A stretch of 61,364 bases of DNA from DRKI01 sp011051875 (GTDB taxonomy: Bacteria; Desulfobacterota; Desulfobulbia; Desulfobulbales; Desulfobulbaceae), in assembly GCA_026990385.1 (NCBI GenBank), contig JALXDL010000061.1, positions 1 to 61,364 on the forward strand, written 5' to 3'. Below the pieces are notes generated by a model, which was not told the origin of the DNA, searched no databases, and worked only from the letters and a program-made list of their open reading frames with translations. The position numbers and the translations under genes are program-made. How positions within the stretch are numbered: position 1 is the stretch's first letter; each line of letters opens with the position of its first letter. Of the stretch, positions 46,640 to 56,439 are shown in pieces.

Positions 46640-48172
46640 ATGTATCTAGATCATTTCCGTCTGAAGACGTCTCCCTTTGCCGAGGAGCCCGATCCCAAGG
46701 TCTTTTTCCCCGGTGGCGGCCGCAGGGAGATCTTTGATTCCCTCCTGGAGGACATCAGGTCGGGCAAGCCGCTGATCAAGCTCATCGGGAGCGAAGGTTC
46801 GGGGAAGACCATCCTCTGCCGGATGCTCATGGAGCATCTGCCCGAGGGGTACGAGACCATCTACCTGGACAACCCGGTGGGCTCGTTCGAGGCCCTGATG
46901 CGGGTCGTGTGTCTCGACCTGGGGATGAAGGCCCCGGCCGATGGGGAACCGTCCGATATCCTGGAGGAACTGCGTCTGCAGCTCCGCTTGCGCGCCGAGC
47001 AGCGTCACCGGGTTGTGCTGCTCATCGACGAGGCCGAGAAGCTGTTCCTGGCAACGCTGGAGCGGGTGGTCAGGGTGATCTGCGATACGGACGAGGCCGG
47101 CATGCTGACCATCCTCCTGGCCGGCCGGACCGGGCTCGACACGAACCTGGATCAGCTCACCATTTACTGTTCCAACGTGGACATCAATGCCGGCTATCTC
47201 CTGGCGCCGCTGACCCGGGACGAGACCGGCCAATACCTGAATCACCGCCTCAAGGCTGCCGGCATGACCGGTGAGCAGCAGCAGGATATCTTCACCCCGG
47301 AGGCCGTGGACAAGATCTACCGCTCCGCCCGGGGCAACCTGCGCATGACCAATATCCTGGCCGAGGAATCCCTGCAGCATTCCTGCACCGACAAGTCGTT
47401 TCTGGTCCTCCTGGACCATGTGGACACCAGGACCGGGGAGGAGGAAGAGAGCCGTGGCACCGGTCTAGCCGCGTTCTCTTCCCTGCTGAGGGCAGACAGG
47501 CGGCGCTGGCTCCTTGCCGGAGCGGCCATGGTGCTGGTCCTCGTCGGGGTCGCGCTGTTTGTCGGCCACCGGGACGGGGATGGGCAACCCGGCGCGCAAG
47601 CTCCCGGGGTGGCGGAGCGGGGAGGGCAGCCAGCGGTTGCCGCGCCTTCAGGGCAGCAGGAGCAGGTTTCTCCCGGGCCGGCCCGGCCGGAAACGGCATC
47701 ACCGGAGAACCAGCCGGCCCGGCCGGAAATCCATGCCGGTACCGGGACCGCCGGTCAGCCGGCCCGGCCCGAGGCCCGGACCGACACCGGAACAGCCGGG
47801 CCGGCCCCGGACAGCAGCGGACAGCAACGCGATGGCGACCGGCTCTTCCGGGAGCGGCTGGGCGCCTCGGCACAGTGGCTTGCCGGGGCCTATCGCGGCG
47901 GAGGATACACGGTGCAGCTGATGATGCTGACCTCGGCCGAGGCCACCGCCAACATCAAGAAAATGCTGACCAGGGATTCCTACTACGCCATCAGGGACAA
48001 GCTCTATATCCTGCGCAAACAGACCTCGCCGCCGACCCTGTTCGTCTTTTACGGTATCTACGATTCCATGGAGGACGCCCGGCAGGCCCGCAACACCATG
48101 CCGCTTTTTCTCCGCAAACACCATCCGTATGCCCTGTCCATCGCAGACGCCCTGAAAAAGACCGAGGATTGA
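46640..48172 (+). CDS. ExeA-type AAA ATPase with C-terminal SPOR-like domain
   Basis: A 510-residue protein. N-terminal ATPase of the GspA/ExeA or MshM type (about 1-270): start MYLDHFRLKTSPFAEEPDPK, Walker A GSEGSGKT (about 51-58), Walker B VVLLIDEAEKLF (about 125-136) and an arginine-rich lid. One transmembrane segment (about 290-308) follows, then a Pro/Ala/Arg/Glu-rich, repeat-bearing linker (about 320-400) and a C-terminal SPOR-like fold (about 420-505, TVQLMMLTSAEAT ... LFVFYGIYDSMEDARQARN). The ATPase is cytoplasmic and the SPOR part periplasmic, which suggests peptidoglycan-linked assembly as with DamX or ExeA. No secretion or pilus genes are adjacent. Confidence 0.85.
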   Translation: MYLDHFRLKTSPFAEEPDPKVFFPGGGRREIFDSLLEDIRSGKPLIKLIGSEGSGKTILCRMLMEHLPEGYETIYLDNPVGSFEALMRVVCLDLGMKAPADGEPSDILEELRLQLRLRAEQRHRVVLLIDEAEKLFLATLERVVRVICDTDEAGMLTILLAGRTGLDTNLDQLTIYCSNVDINAGYLLAPLTRDETGQYLNHRLKAAGMTGEQQQDIFTPEAVDKIYRSARGNLRMTNILAEESLQHSCTDKSFLVLLDHVDTRTGEEEESRGTGLAAFSSLLRADRRRWLLAGAAMVLVLVGVALFVGHRDGDGQPGAQAPGVAERGGQPAVAAPSGQQEQVSPGPARPETASPENQPARPEIHAGTGTAGQPARPEARTDTGTAGPAPDSSGQQRDGDRLFRERLGASAQWLAGAYRGGGYTVQLMMLTSAEATANIKKMLTRDSYYAIRDKLYILRKQTSPPTLFVFYGIYDSMEDARQARNTMPLFLRKHHPYALSIADALKKTED

Positions 48173-48261
48173 GAAGGAGAGCGCGCCAGCTCCCCTGATA
48201 GCCGGGTATCCGGTCACCGGACAGGCATCCCGGATTTCGGGTCGGCGCAGGGGAACCAAAA

Positions 48262-48303
48262 AGAAAAAGAAAAAGGGAGTCGCGAACCCTGTTCGCGACT
48301 CCC
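48262..48303 (-). terminator. Terminator of tRNA-Ala
   Basis: On the minus strand GGGAGTCGCGAAC and GTTCGCGACTCCC form a perfect 13-bp stem with a three-base loop, followed by TTTTTCTTTTT. It starts 11 bases after the tRNA's CCA end. Confidence 0.9.
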
Positions 48304-48313
48304 TGCAGAGTCG

Positions 48314-48389
<76 letters not shown>

Positions 48390-48410
48390 ACTCGTGTTTG
48401 ACAGCGGTAT

Positions 48411-48440
48411 CAGATACCATGCTTTGCCCGGCGCTGTCAA
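48411..48440 (-). promoter_or_regulatory. Promoter of tRNA-Ala
   Basis: On the minus strand a perfect TTGACA (48435-48440) and TATCTG (48411-48416) are 18 bases apart, about 22 bases upstream of the tRNA. Confidence 0.6.
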
Positions 48441-48485
48441 CCCAAAAGTCGTCTCTCTTTTTCCAGCCCGTTCGGGGCATATCGG

Positions 48486-48514
48486 TTGCTAAGAAGAGAT
48501 ACTGCTGGTATTAT
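48486..48514 (+). promoter_or_regulatory. Candidate promoter of the mre operon
   Basis: TTGCTA (48486-48491) and TATTAT (48509-48514) are 17 bases apart, about 300 bases upstream of mreB. The rest of the stretch to 48815 shows no supported gene. Confidence 0.42.
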
Positions 48515-48815
48515 GTATGATTGCTTCGCTTATCGGCCAGATGTCGGCCGGGGTTTGGTGGACAGGAACCGCCACCTTGCCCGGAGGCAGTGCGTCCGAC
48601 GGCTCTTTCCTCCGGACGGAATCGGCGGCAGGCGCCGGCCAGGATCGTATGCCTGCACGGGTGGACTGTGGAAGCGCTGCCTGCCGGTCATTCTTGATGC
48701 ACACCCGGTGGACGCACTGCCGGATCCTTGCCGTTCACGCTACAGTTGCAGCATGATTGCATGGTCCCCTGAACCGTTACCTTTCTTTTTCCCAAACTCA
48801 GACAGGTGATACCGG

Positions 48816-49853
<1,038 letters not shown>

Positions 49854-49940
49854 GAGATACGCCCGGCCGAAGAGGGCGTGCCCTCCCCGGTACCGGCCAC
49901 ACCGCGCGTCCCTATCCCTCGCTGATTCCCTGACGGCCCG

Positions 49941-50792
49941 ATGAGAAAGAAAAGCGGCAGGAAACGTTCCACACGTTTCAGAGCATTCCGGCTGATCCTG
50001 CTGATCGGCCTCCTGCTGACCATGGGGCTGATCTTTCTTGTCTCCACCCTGGGCAATCAGGAGTTCGGCCCTCTCCACAAGATCCTGTTCGAGTCCGTGG
50101 GGCCTGTCCAGAAAGTGGTATCCCGTTCCTCGGACTATTTCCGCTCCCTGAAAAAGGAATACGTGGACCTGCTGCAGGTGCGCGAGGAGAACACCCGCCT
50201 CTGGGCCGAGCTCCAGGAATGCCGGGCCGCCCTGTACAAGAGCCGCGAGGCCATGGCCACCAACGCCATGCTTCGCCGCCTGCTGGACTTCAAGCGAAAC
50301 TCCGGCTTTCCCACCGTGGCCGCCACCATCATCGGCAAGGATCCTTCCCTCTGGTTCCGTTCCGTGATCATCGACCGCGGCTCCGGCGACGGCGTGGTCA
50401 AGGGCATGGCCGTGGTCACCGGCGACGGCATTGTCGGCCAGATCTTCGCTGTTGCGCCCGGTTACTCCAAGGTGCTGCTGGCCATCGCCCCGTCCAGCGC
50501 CATTGATGTCCTGCTGCAGAAATCAAGGGTCCGTGGTATTCTCAAGGGCACGGGTTCCCTGACCTACCGGCTGGAATACATCCTCAAGACGGTGGACGTG
50601 GCCGAGGGCGACCGGGTGGTCACCGCCGGCTACGGCGGGCTCTTTCCCACCGGCCTGCCGGTGGGCGTGGTCTCCAAGGTGATCCGCAAGCGGCGCGGCA
50701 TGTTCCAGGAGATCGAGGTGACCCCGGCCGTGGACTTTCTGACCCTGGAAGACCTGCTCGTCATCGAGCAGGAACGGCGAACCCTGGAGTAG
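49941..50792 (+). CDS. mreC: Rod-shape determining protein MreC
   Basis: A 283-residue protein with a basic cytoplasmic N-terminus, one transmembrane segment (about 13-33), a periplasmic coiled coil (about 65-110) and two beta-barrel domains, with MreC-typical ATIIGKDPSLWFRSVIIDRG and GIVGQIFAVAPGYSKVLL. It links MreB to PBP2 in the elongasome. It starts 87 bases after mreB. Confidence 0.95.
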   Translation: MRKKSGRKRSTRFRAFRLILLIGLLLTMGLIFLVSTLGNQEFGPLHKILFESVGPVQKVVSRSSDYFRSLKKEYVDLLQVREENTRLWAELQECRAALYKSREAMATNAMLRRLLDFKRNSGFPTVAATIIGKDPSLWFRSVIIDRGSGDGVVKGMAVVTGDGIVGQIFAVAPGYSKVLLAIAPSSAIDVLLQKSRVRGILKGTGSLTYRLEYILKTVDVAEGDRVVTAGYGGLFPTGLPVGVVSKVIRKRRGMFQEIEVTPAVDFLTLEDLLVIEQERRTLE

Positions 50793-50796
50793 TACC

Positions 50797-51330
50797 GTGG
50801 TGGTCCTGACATTTCTTGTTATCGGTCTGTTGCTGGTCATCTTGCAGACCACGGTATTCATGTTCACCCCGGTCTGGCCGGCTGCGCCGGATCTCTATTA
50901 CATCCTGGTCGCCTACCTGGCCTACCGGATGGACCTGTTGCGTAGCCTGATCATTCTCTTTCCGCTCAGCTGCGTGCTCGACGTACTCTCCGGCACGGTG
51001 CTCGGCATGTATCCCGCCATCTGCTTCGGCGGTTTCTTCCTCCTCCGCTTCATGGCCGACCGGTTGCCGGTCCGGGAGTCGCTGTACCAGGTGCCCATGA
51101 TCGCGGTCAGCTTCCTGATGGTCAACTGGCTGGTCTACGTGGTTCTTTTCTTCCTGGAACCCGTGGTCCTCATTCCCTGGTCCTGGCCCCTGGTCCTGCT
51201 GCGGGCCGCGCTGATCATCGTGTTTTCCTTTCCCCTGTTCCGGGTGTTCGAGCGGATCAACAGGCGGCTCCAGGGCGGTTTTTCTCCCCTGAAGAGGCTG
51301 CGTGTTCGCTCCGGCAACCGGTTCAGGTAG
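50797..51330 (+). CDS. mreD: Rod-shape determining membrane protein MreD
   Basis: A 177-residue polytopic protein with about five or six hydrophobic segments and the MreD-type pattern WPAAPDLYYILVAYLAYR followed by LDVLSGTVLGMYPAICFG. Start is GTG at 50797, four bases after the mreC stop. It is part of the elongasome in the inner membrane. Confidence 0.92.
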   Translation: MVVLTFLVIGLLLVILQTTVFMFTPVWPAAPDLYYILVAYLAYRMDLLRSLIILFPLSCVLDVLSGTVLGMYPAICFGGFFLLRFMADRLPVRESLYQVPMIAVSFLMVNWLVYVVLFFLEPVVLIPWSWPLVLLRAALIIVFSFPLFRVFERINRRLQGGFSPLKRLRVRSGNRFR

Positions 51331-51338
51331 CAGCAGTC

Positions 51339-53372
51339 ATGAAAAATATCAGAAAGCGCAACAGGAAACGACCGGAGCGGCTCCTGGACACCGAGAGGCG
51401 CCGGGACAACGGCGTGACCCGGATCACGCACCGCGACGAGGGGGAGCTGGATTTTCTCCGCCGGAGAGCCCTGTACAGCGCCTTTGTCGTTATCTTCTTT
51501 TTCGCCGTTCTCGTCGCCCGCCTCTGGTATCTCCAGATCCAGCAGGGCCCTGAATACCGCCGCCTGGCGGACAGCAACCGGGTCCGCTACCTGGAGGTGG
51601 CCGCGCCCCGCGGCAATATCCTGGACCGCAAGGGGCGCGAGATCGTCACCAACCGCCCCTCCTTCAACGTGGTGTGGGTCCGGGAGGACAACCGGCTCGA
51701 TGATGAGCTGCTCAAGAAGATGGCCCGGATCCTGGGCCAGGATGTCTCCGACCTGCTGGCCAGGATCCGCAAAATGGCGAACACGCCGGGCCATATCCCG
51801 GTCCGCCTGGCCGAAGATATCGACTGGGAGACCGTGGCCTACATCGAGAACAACCGCATGGATCTGCCTGGAATCAAGATCGAGGTCATCCCGCTGCGGG
51901 TCTACCATTACGGCAACCTCGCCTCGCACCTGATAGGCTATCTTGGTGAAATCAACGAAAAAGAATTGAAGAACTCCGAGCCGGGCGTCTACCGGGGCGG
52001 TGACCTGATCGGCAAGATGGGCCTGGAACGGCTGCGGGAAAAGGACCTGCGCGGGGAAAAGGGCCGCAACTACATGGAGGTCAATGCCCTGGGCTATGAA
52101 CAGAAGTATCTCAAGGGCGTGGAGCCCCTGCCGGGCAATGACCTGCAGCTGACCATCGACATGGATCTGCAGCGGGTGGCCGAGGAGACCATGGCCGCGG
52201 ACGACAAGGCCGGTGCCGTGGTGGCCATCGAGGTCAATTCCGGCCGTCTCCTGGCGTTGGCCAGCGCACCGGAGCTGCATATCGATGAGTTCGTGGGGGG
52301 CATCTCGCACAAGGCCTGGAAGGCCATGCTGGAAAATCCGCACCATCCCCTGATCAACAAGATCGTCCAGGGCCAGTACCCGCCCGGCTCCACCTACAAG
52401 CTTGTCACGGCCGCGGCCGGTCTTGCCGAAGGGGTGATCACGCCGGATTCCATCATCTACTGTCCCGGCTACTACCGGTTCGGCAACCGGACCTACCGCT
52501 GCTGGAAACACAGCGGCCATGGCGCGGTCAAGCTGCAGCGGGCCCTGGCCGAATCCTGCGATGTCTATTTCTACCAGGTGGGCCAGCGCCTGGGCGTTGA
52601 CCGGCTGGCCAGGTATGCCCGCCTGTTCGGCCTGGGCCGCAAGACCGGTATCGAGATGGAGCACGAAAAGCCGGGCCTTATCCCGACCGCGGCCTGGAAA
52701 AAGAAACGGTTCGGCAAGCCATGGCAGGAGGGCGAGACCCTGTCCGTGGCCATCGGCCAGGGCTTTGACCTGGTCACTCCCATCCAGCTCGCCCTGATGA
52801 CCGCCACGGTGGCCAATGGCGGCACCCTCTACAAGCCCGGCCTGGTGGAGACGGTACGGGACCCGGACGGACGGATCATCGAGCGGTTCGAACCGCAGGT
52901 GGTGGACCGGCTGGTGGGGCAGGGCAGGAACCTGAAGCTGGTACGGGAGGGCCTGGTGGAGGCGGTCAACGGCAGGCACGGCACCGGCCGTCGCGCCAGG
53001 CTCAAGGACCTTGGCATCACGGTGGCCGGCAAGACCGGCACGGCCCAGGTGGTCCGGCTCAAGCAGTACAAGCACCTGAAGGAAAAGGATATTCCATACA
53101 AGTACCGGGATCATGCCTGGTTCACCTGTTTTGCACCGGCCGAAAATCCGGAGATCGCGGTAACCGTCCTGGTGGAGCACGGCCTGCATGGCGGTTCCGG
53201 TGCCGCCCCGGTGGCGCGGGCGGTGCTGGAGAAGTACTTCCGTGACCGCGGCTACGGGGCAGGGGATGTCAACGTCACCACCCTGCGCCCGTCCGCGGCC
53301 GGCGGGACCCGGACCGCGACAGCGGCGGCGGGCAGCCGTGTCGCGCAGGACGCCAACCGACGGAGGGAATGA
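51339..53372 (+). CDS. mrdA: Penicillin-binding protein 2 (elongation transpeptidase)
   Basis: A 677-residue class B PBP. Short basic cytoplasmic tail, transmembrane segment (about 46-66), dimerisation domain with RGNILDRKGREIVTNRPSF, and the transpeptidase domain with the active-site STYK (about residue 351), SCD and KTGTA (about 564). It cross-links lateral-wall peptidoglycan and pairs with the RodA polymerase encoded next. The C-terminus has an Ala/Arg-rich tail. It overlaps rodA by four bases (ATGA). Confidence 0.96.
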   Translation: MKNIRKRNRKRPERLLDTERRRDNGVTRITHRDEGELDFLRRRALYSAFVVIFFFAVLVARLWYLQIQQGPEYRRLADSNRVRYLEVAAPRGNILDRKGREIVTNRPSFNVVWVREDNRLDDELLKKMARILGQDVSDLLARIRKMANTPGHIPVRLAEDIDWETVAYIENNRMDLPGIKIEVIPLRVYHYGNLASHLIGYLGEINEKELKNSEPGVYRGGDLIGKMGLERLREKDLRGEKGRNYMEVNALGYEQKYLKGVEPLPGNDLQLTIDMDLQRVAEETMAADDKAGAVVAIEVNSGRLLALASAPELHIDEFVGGISHKAWKAMLENPHHPLINKIVQGQYPPGSTYKLVTAAAGLAEGVITPDSIIYCPGYYRFGNRTYRCWKHSGHGAVKLQRALAESCDVYFYQVGQRLGVDRLARYARLFGLGRKTGIEMEHEKPGLIPTAAWKKKRFGKPWQEGETLSVAIGQGFDLVTPIQLALMTATVANGGTLYKPGLVETVRDPDGRIIERFEPQVVDRLVGQGRNLKLVREGLVEAVNGRHGTGRRARLKDLGITVAGKTGTAQVVRLKQYKHLKEKDIPYKYRDHAWFTCFAPAENPEIAVTVLVEHGLHGGSGAAPVARAVLEKYFRDRGYGAGDVNVTTLRPSAAGGTRTATAAAGSRVAQDANRRRE

Positions 53373-54487
53373 AAATGCTGCGTTTCGATCGCCGACTGGT
53401 CCACCATTTCGACTGGGTCATGCTCCTCATGCTGCTCCTGGTCGCCGGCATGGCCCTGGCCAATCTCTACAGCTCCACCTGGAGCGGCGGCGATACGGCA
53501 TCGCCGGTGTTCTTCAAGCAGATGTATCTCTACATCATCGGTACGGCCTTCATCCTGCTCCTGGTCTGCGTTGACTACAGGGAACTGGAGAGCCTGGGCT
53601 ACCTGATGTACGCGGGCGTGATCCTGCTGCTCGTCTATACGAATTTTTTCGTCCATTCCATCGCCGGCACCCAGCGCTGGATCAACCTGGGATTCTTCCA
53701 TCTCCAGCCTTCGGAGCCGGCCAAGCTGGTCCTGGTGCTGGTCCTGGCCAGCTGCTACTCCCGGACCGAGGCTCCGGACGGCTACCGGGTCCGGGACTTG
53801 ATCAAGCCGGGGCTCCTCACCGCCATCCCCTTTGTCCTCATCCTGATCCAGCCGGATCTCGGCACCGCCCTCATGCTCGGCATCCTGTTCGTCTCCATGA
53901 CCGTCTTTGTCAGGCTGCGCTGGTCGACCCTGGCCATCCTGGGCGGAGCCGGCCTGGCCTGCGCGGGCATCGGCTGGAAGTTCCTGCTCAAGGACTACCA
54001 GCGCCGCCGGATCGAGACCTTTCTCAATCCCGAGGGCGATCCCATGAACCATGGCTACCAGATCATGCAGTCCAAGATCGCCGTGGGCAGCGGCCAGATG
54101 TTCGGCAAGGGATTCATGGAGGGAACCCAGGGGCACCTCCATTTTCTGCCCGAGCGGCATACCGATTTCGCCTTCTCGGTCTGGGCCGAGGAGTGGGGAT
54201 TTTCCGGGGCCTTGTTCTTCCTGGGCTGTTACTTCTTCATGCTCCTGTGGGGAATCAATATCGCCATGACGGCTCGGGACAAGTTCGGGGTCCTGCTGGC
54301 CTTTGGCCTGGTGATGCTGATCTTCTGGCAGGCGGTGATCAACCTCTTCATGATCATGGGGTTTCTGCCCGTGGTGGGTATTCCGCTGCCGCTCTTCAGT
54401 TACGGCGGTTCCTCCCTGTTGACCACCCTTTTCGCGGTGGGCATCCTGATGAATATCCGCATGCGCCGCTTCCTGACCCAGAAGTAG
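53369..54487 (+). CDS. rodA: SEDS peptidoglycan polymerase RodA
   Basis: A 372-residue SEDS protein with about ten transmembrane segments. SEDS signatures: FFHLQPSEPAKLVLVLVLA, LIQPDLGTALMLG, the catalytic-loop FLPERHTDFAFSVWAEEWG and the C-terminal PLPLFSYGGSSLLTTL. It polymerises lipid II for lateral wall growth with PBP2. Last gene of the mre operon; it converges with hemH (14 bases between stops). Confidence 0.96.
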   Translation: MKMLRFDRRLVHHFDWVMLLMLLLVAGMALANLYSSTWSGGDTASPVFFKQMYLYIIGTAFILLLVCVDYRELESLGYLMYAGVILLLVYTNFFVHSIAGTQRWINLGFFHLQPSEPAKLVLVLVLASCYSRTEAPDGYRVRDLIKPGLLTAIPFVLILIQPDLGTALMLGILFVSMTVFVRLRWSTLAILGGAGLACAGIGWKFLLKDYQRRRIETFLNPEGDPMNHGYQIMQSKIAVGSGQMFGKGFMEGTQGHLHFLPERHTDFAFSVWAEEWGFSGALFFLGCYFFMLLWGINIAMTARDKFGVLLAFGLVMLIFWQAVINLFMIMGFLPVVGIPLPLFSYGGSSLLTTLFAVGILMNIRMRRFLTQK

Positions 54488-54501
54488 GGGGCAGGCGCGG
54501 T

Positions 54502-55470
54502 TCAGGCGTGGCGTTCCGCCGGGGCGGCGAGGACCAGCTGGTGCAGGCAGGAGATGAACAGGGGGTCGCTGTTGAGGGCGCGGGTGGACTCGAGCCGCAT
54601 GCCCAGGTCCCGGGCCATGTCCCGGTAGAGCATGTCGATCTCGTAGAGGGTCTCCACGTGGTCGGAGACAAAGGATATCGGCACCATGAGGATGTTGCGG
54701 CAGCCCCGGCCGGCAAGGTCCCGCAGGGTATCCGGCGTCGAGGGCGCAAGCCACTCCACGGGTCCGGATCGGCTCTGGTAGCAGAGGATGCCGCTGGTCT
54801 TGGTCTCCTGTTCCAGGGCCCCGATGGTCGCGTGCAGCTCGTCCACGTAGGGGTCGCCCTCGTCGATGAATTTTTTCGGCAGGCTGTGGGCACTGTAGAC
54901 CACCTGTACCCTGGCGTCTCCGAACCGGGCCAGACCTTCCCGTACCCGGCCGGCCAGGCAGCGGATGTAGTCGGGCTGCGCGGGCCAGGAACGGATTTCG
55001 AGGAGTTCCGTGGCCGGTGTCACCCGTGCCGCCGCCCGGCGCAGATCAAGGAGGGATGAGCCGGTGGTGGCCACCGAGTAGTGGGGGTAGAGGGGCAGGG
55101 CAATGATCCGCTCCACGCCGGCATCGCGGACAGCGGCCAGGACCTCGTCCGCGCGTGGGTGCCAGTAGCGCATGCAGGGCCGGACCATGAAGTCGCCGGC
55201 CCCGGACAGGGAACGCTCCAGTGCCGCGGCCTGTTCGCCGGTGATGCGCAGGATGGGCGAGCCGCCGCCGATGCGGGCATAGTTGGCCCGGCTTGCCGGT
55301 GCCCTGCGGCGGGCGATAAGCCGGGCAAGGGGGCGCTGGAGCAGGGCGGGGCCGAGACGGATGATCTGCCGGTCGGAGAAGAGGTTGCGGAGAAACGGCT
55401 CCACGTCTTCCTGCCGTTCCGGGCCGCCGAGGTTGAGGAGGAGAACAGCTGTTTTTCCTGGTACGCTCAT
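54502..55470 (-). CDS. hemH: Ferrochelatase
   Basis: A 322-residue ferrochelatase that inserts metal in the last step of heme synthesis (or coproheme/protoheme variants). Visible: the N-terminal VLLLNLGGPERQEDVEPFL, the PLYPHYSVATTGSSL block, the catalytic His in YSAHSLPKKFIDEGDPYVDE and the ILMVPISFVSDHVETLYEID block with the acidic residues. It is consistent with a heme-using cell, as the heme-type kinase also suggests. It is a single gene facing rodA. Confidence 0.94.
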   Translation of the reverse strand: MSVPGKTAVLLLNLGGPERQEDVEPFLRNLFSDRQIIRLGPALLQRPLARLIARRRAPASRANYARIGGGSPILRITGEQAAALERSLSGAGDFMVRPCMRYWHPRADEVLAAVRDAGVERIIALPLYPHYSVATTGSSLLDLRRAAARVTPATELLEIRSWPAQPDYIRCLAGRVREGLARFGDARVQVVYSAHSLPKKFIDEGDPYVDELHATIGALEQETKTSGILCYQSRSGPVEWLAPSTPDTLRDLAGRGCRNILMVPISFVSDHVETLYEIDMLYRDMARDLGMRLESTRALNSDPLFISCLHQLVLAAPAERHA

Positions 55471-55525
55471 GGCGCCACCCTACCCGGAGCAGAACGGCGG
55501 CGTCAAGAAAATGTCGACCGGACCC

Positions 55526-55555
55526 TTGATTTACCCCCCTGGCAGTGGCTATAGT
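55526..55555 (+). promoter_or_regulatory. Candidate promoter of the hpf-like gene
   Basis: TTGATT (55526-55531) and TATAGT (55550-55555) are 18 bases apart, giving a leader of about 195 bases before the ATG at 55756. Confidence 0.5.
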
Positions 55556-55755
55556 TCAGGTATGGCTATCTTCCCGCTTTTCAAGATGTCCGTTTCCGCC
55601 TTCCCCTTCTGTTTTCCGTATCGTTTTCCCTTGTTCAAAGTCCGTGGTGTACGTGCCGGTTTTCGGGGCTGGCGGCGGAACATCCTGCCGGCGGGAAGAG
55701 GTCGGCAAGGCAGCGGCATGGGGTCGCTGACGCCTGAAAACAGTGGAGGAACTGT

Positions 55756-56301
55756 ATGGAACTGAAAATCGAGGCCAGAAATCTTGACATGCGGAAGGGT
55801 TGGCAGGAAAAGATCGAAGAGGAGCGTGACAAGCTCATTCGGCACTATGCCAATTTTGTCCTTCACCTCCGTGTGACCATCGAGGCCACCCCCGGTTACC
55901 GGGAAGGGGGCTATGAAGTTCGACTGGTGGCCTCCGTGCCCAATGACACCGTTGTCGTCAAACGGTGGGGTGAAAAAGTACGTCCGCTGCTGGTCGAGGC
56001 CTTTGATGTCCTCGGACTCCGCCTCAAGGAGATTGTCCGCAAGAAGCAGAAGAATCACAAGGGCGCCCGGGTCACCGGCGCCGTGCCCGCCGGAGAGACC
56101 TCCGGTACCATACGCCGCCTCTTTCCGCATGAATCCTACGGTTTCATCGAGACGCCGGACAACCAGGAGATCTTTTTCCACGAGAATTCGCTGCGGGACA
56201 TCTCCATGGGTGACCTGTCCGAGGGGGACGAGGTGATGTTTGCCGCGGTCGAGGGGGACAAGGGGCCGCAGGCCATGTGGGTCAAGGCCGAGCGGGCCTG
56301 A
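55756..56301 (+). CDS. Ribosome hibernation factor (HPF/RaiA) fused to a cold-shock domain
   Basis: A 181-residue two-domain protein. Residues 1-105 are an S30AE (HPF/RaiA) domain: MELKIEARNLDM, GGYEVRLVASVPNDTVVV and a basic C-terminal helix that would sit in the 30S decoding channel. Residues 115-178 are a cold-shock domain: GTIRRLFPHESYGFIETPDN with the RNP1-like aromatic residues, then EIFFHENSL and GDEVMFAAVEGDKGPQA. The fusion replaces the long-HPF dimerisation tail, so the second RNA-binding domain might act on rRNA or mRNA. GGAGGAAC precedes the ATG. Confidence 0.9.
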   Translation: MELKIEARNLDMRKGWQEKIEEERDKLIRHYANFVLHLRVTIEATPGYREGGYEVRLVASVPNDTVVVKRWGEKVRPLLVEAFDVLGLRLKEIVRKKQKNHKGARVTGAVPAGETSGTIRRLFPHESYGFIETPDNQEIFFHENSLRDISMGDLSEGDEVMFAAVEGDKGPQAMWVKAERA

Positions 56302-56325
56302 ACCCGCCCGGAACCCTTTGTTGCC

Positions 56326-56366
56326 GGCCCCTGCCGCTTGTCGCGGCAGGGGCCTTTTGTTTTTTG
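56326..56366 (+). terminator. Terminator of the hpf-like gene
   Basis: GGCCCCTGCCGC and GCGGCAGGGGCC form a perfect 12-bp stem with a five-base loop, followed by TTTTGTTTTTT, 25 bases after the stop. Confidence 0.9.
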
Positions 56367-56439
56367 TTGTGAGTGGTACCGGAAACCTGGTAAACAGTGG
56401 TCGCCATCCCCTGTTCTTCTTGCCAGGTCAGAGAGTCCC

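Noticed and set aside
47640..47830. Short Pro/Ala/Arg/Glu repeats as a possible CRISPR or tandem DNA repeat
   Set aside because: They are imperfect codon-level repeats in the linker of the ExeA-type protein; no spacer structure. No CRISPR array was seen anywhere.
51135..53189. Long minus-strand open frame opposite mrdA
   Set aside because: Shadow of the penicillin-binding protein gene; low-complexity His/Gly/Leu/Asp-rich composition typical of antisense frames.
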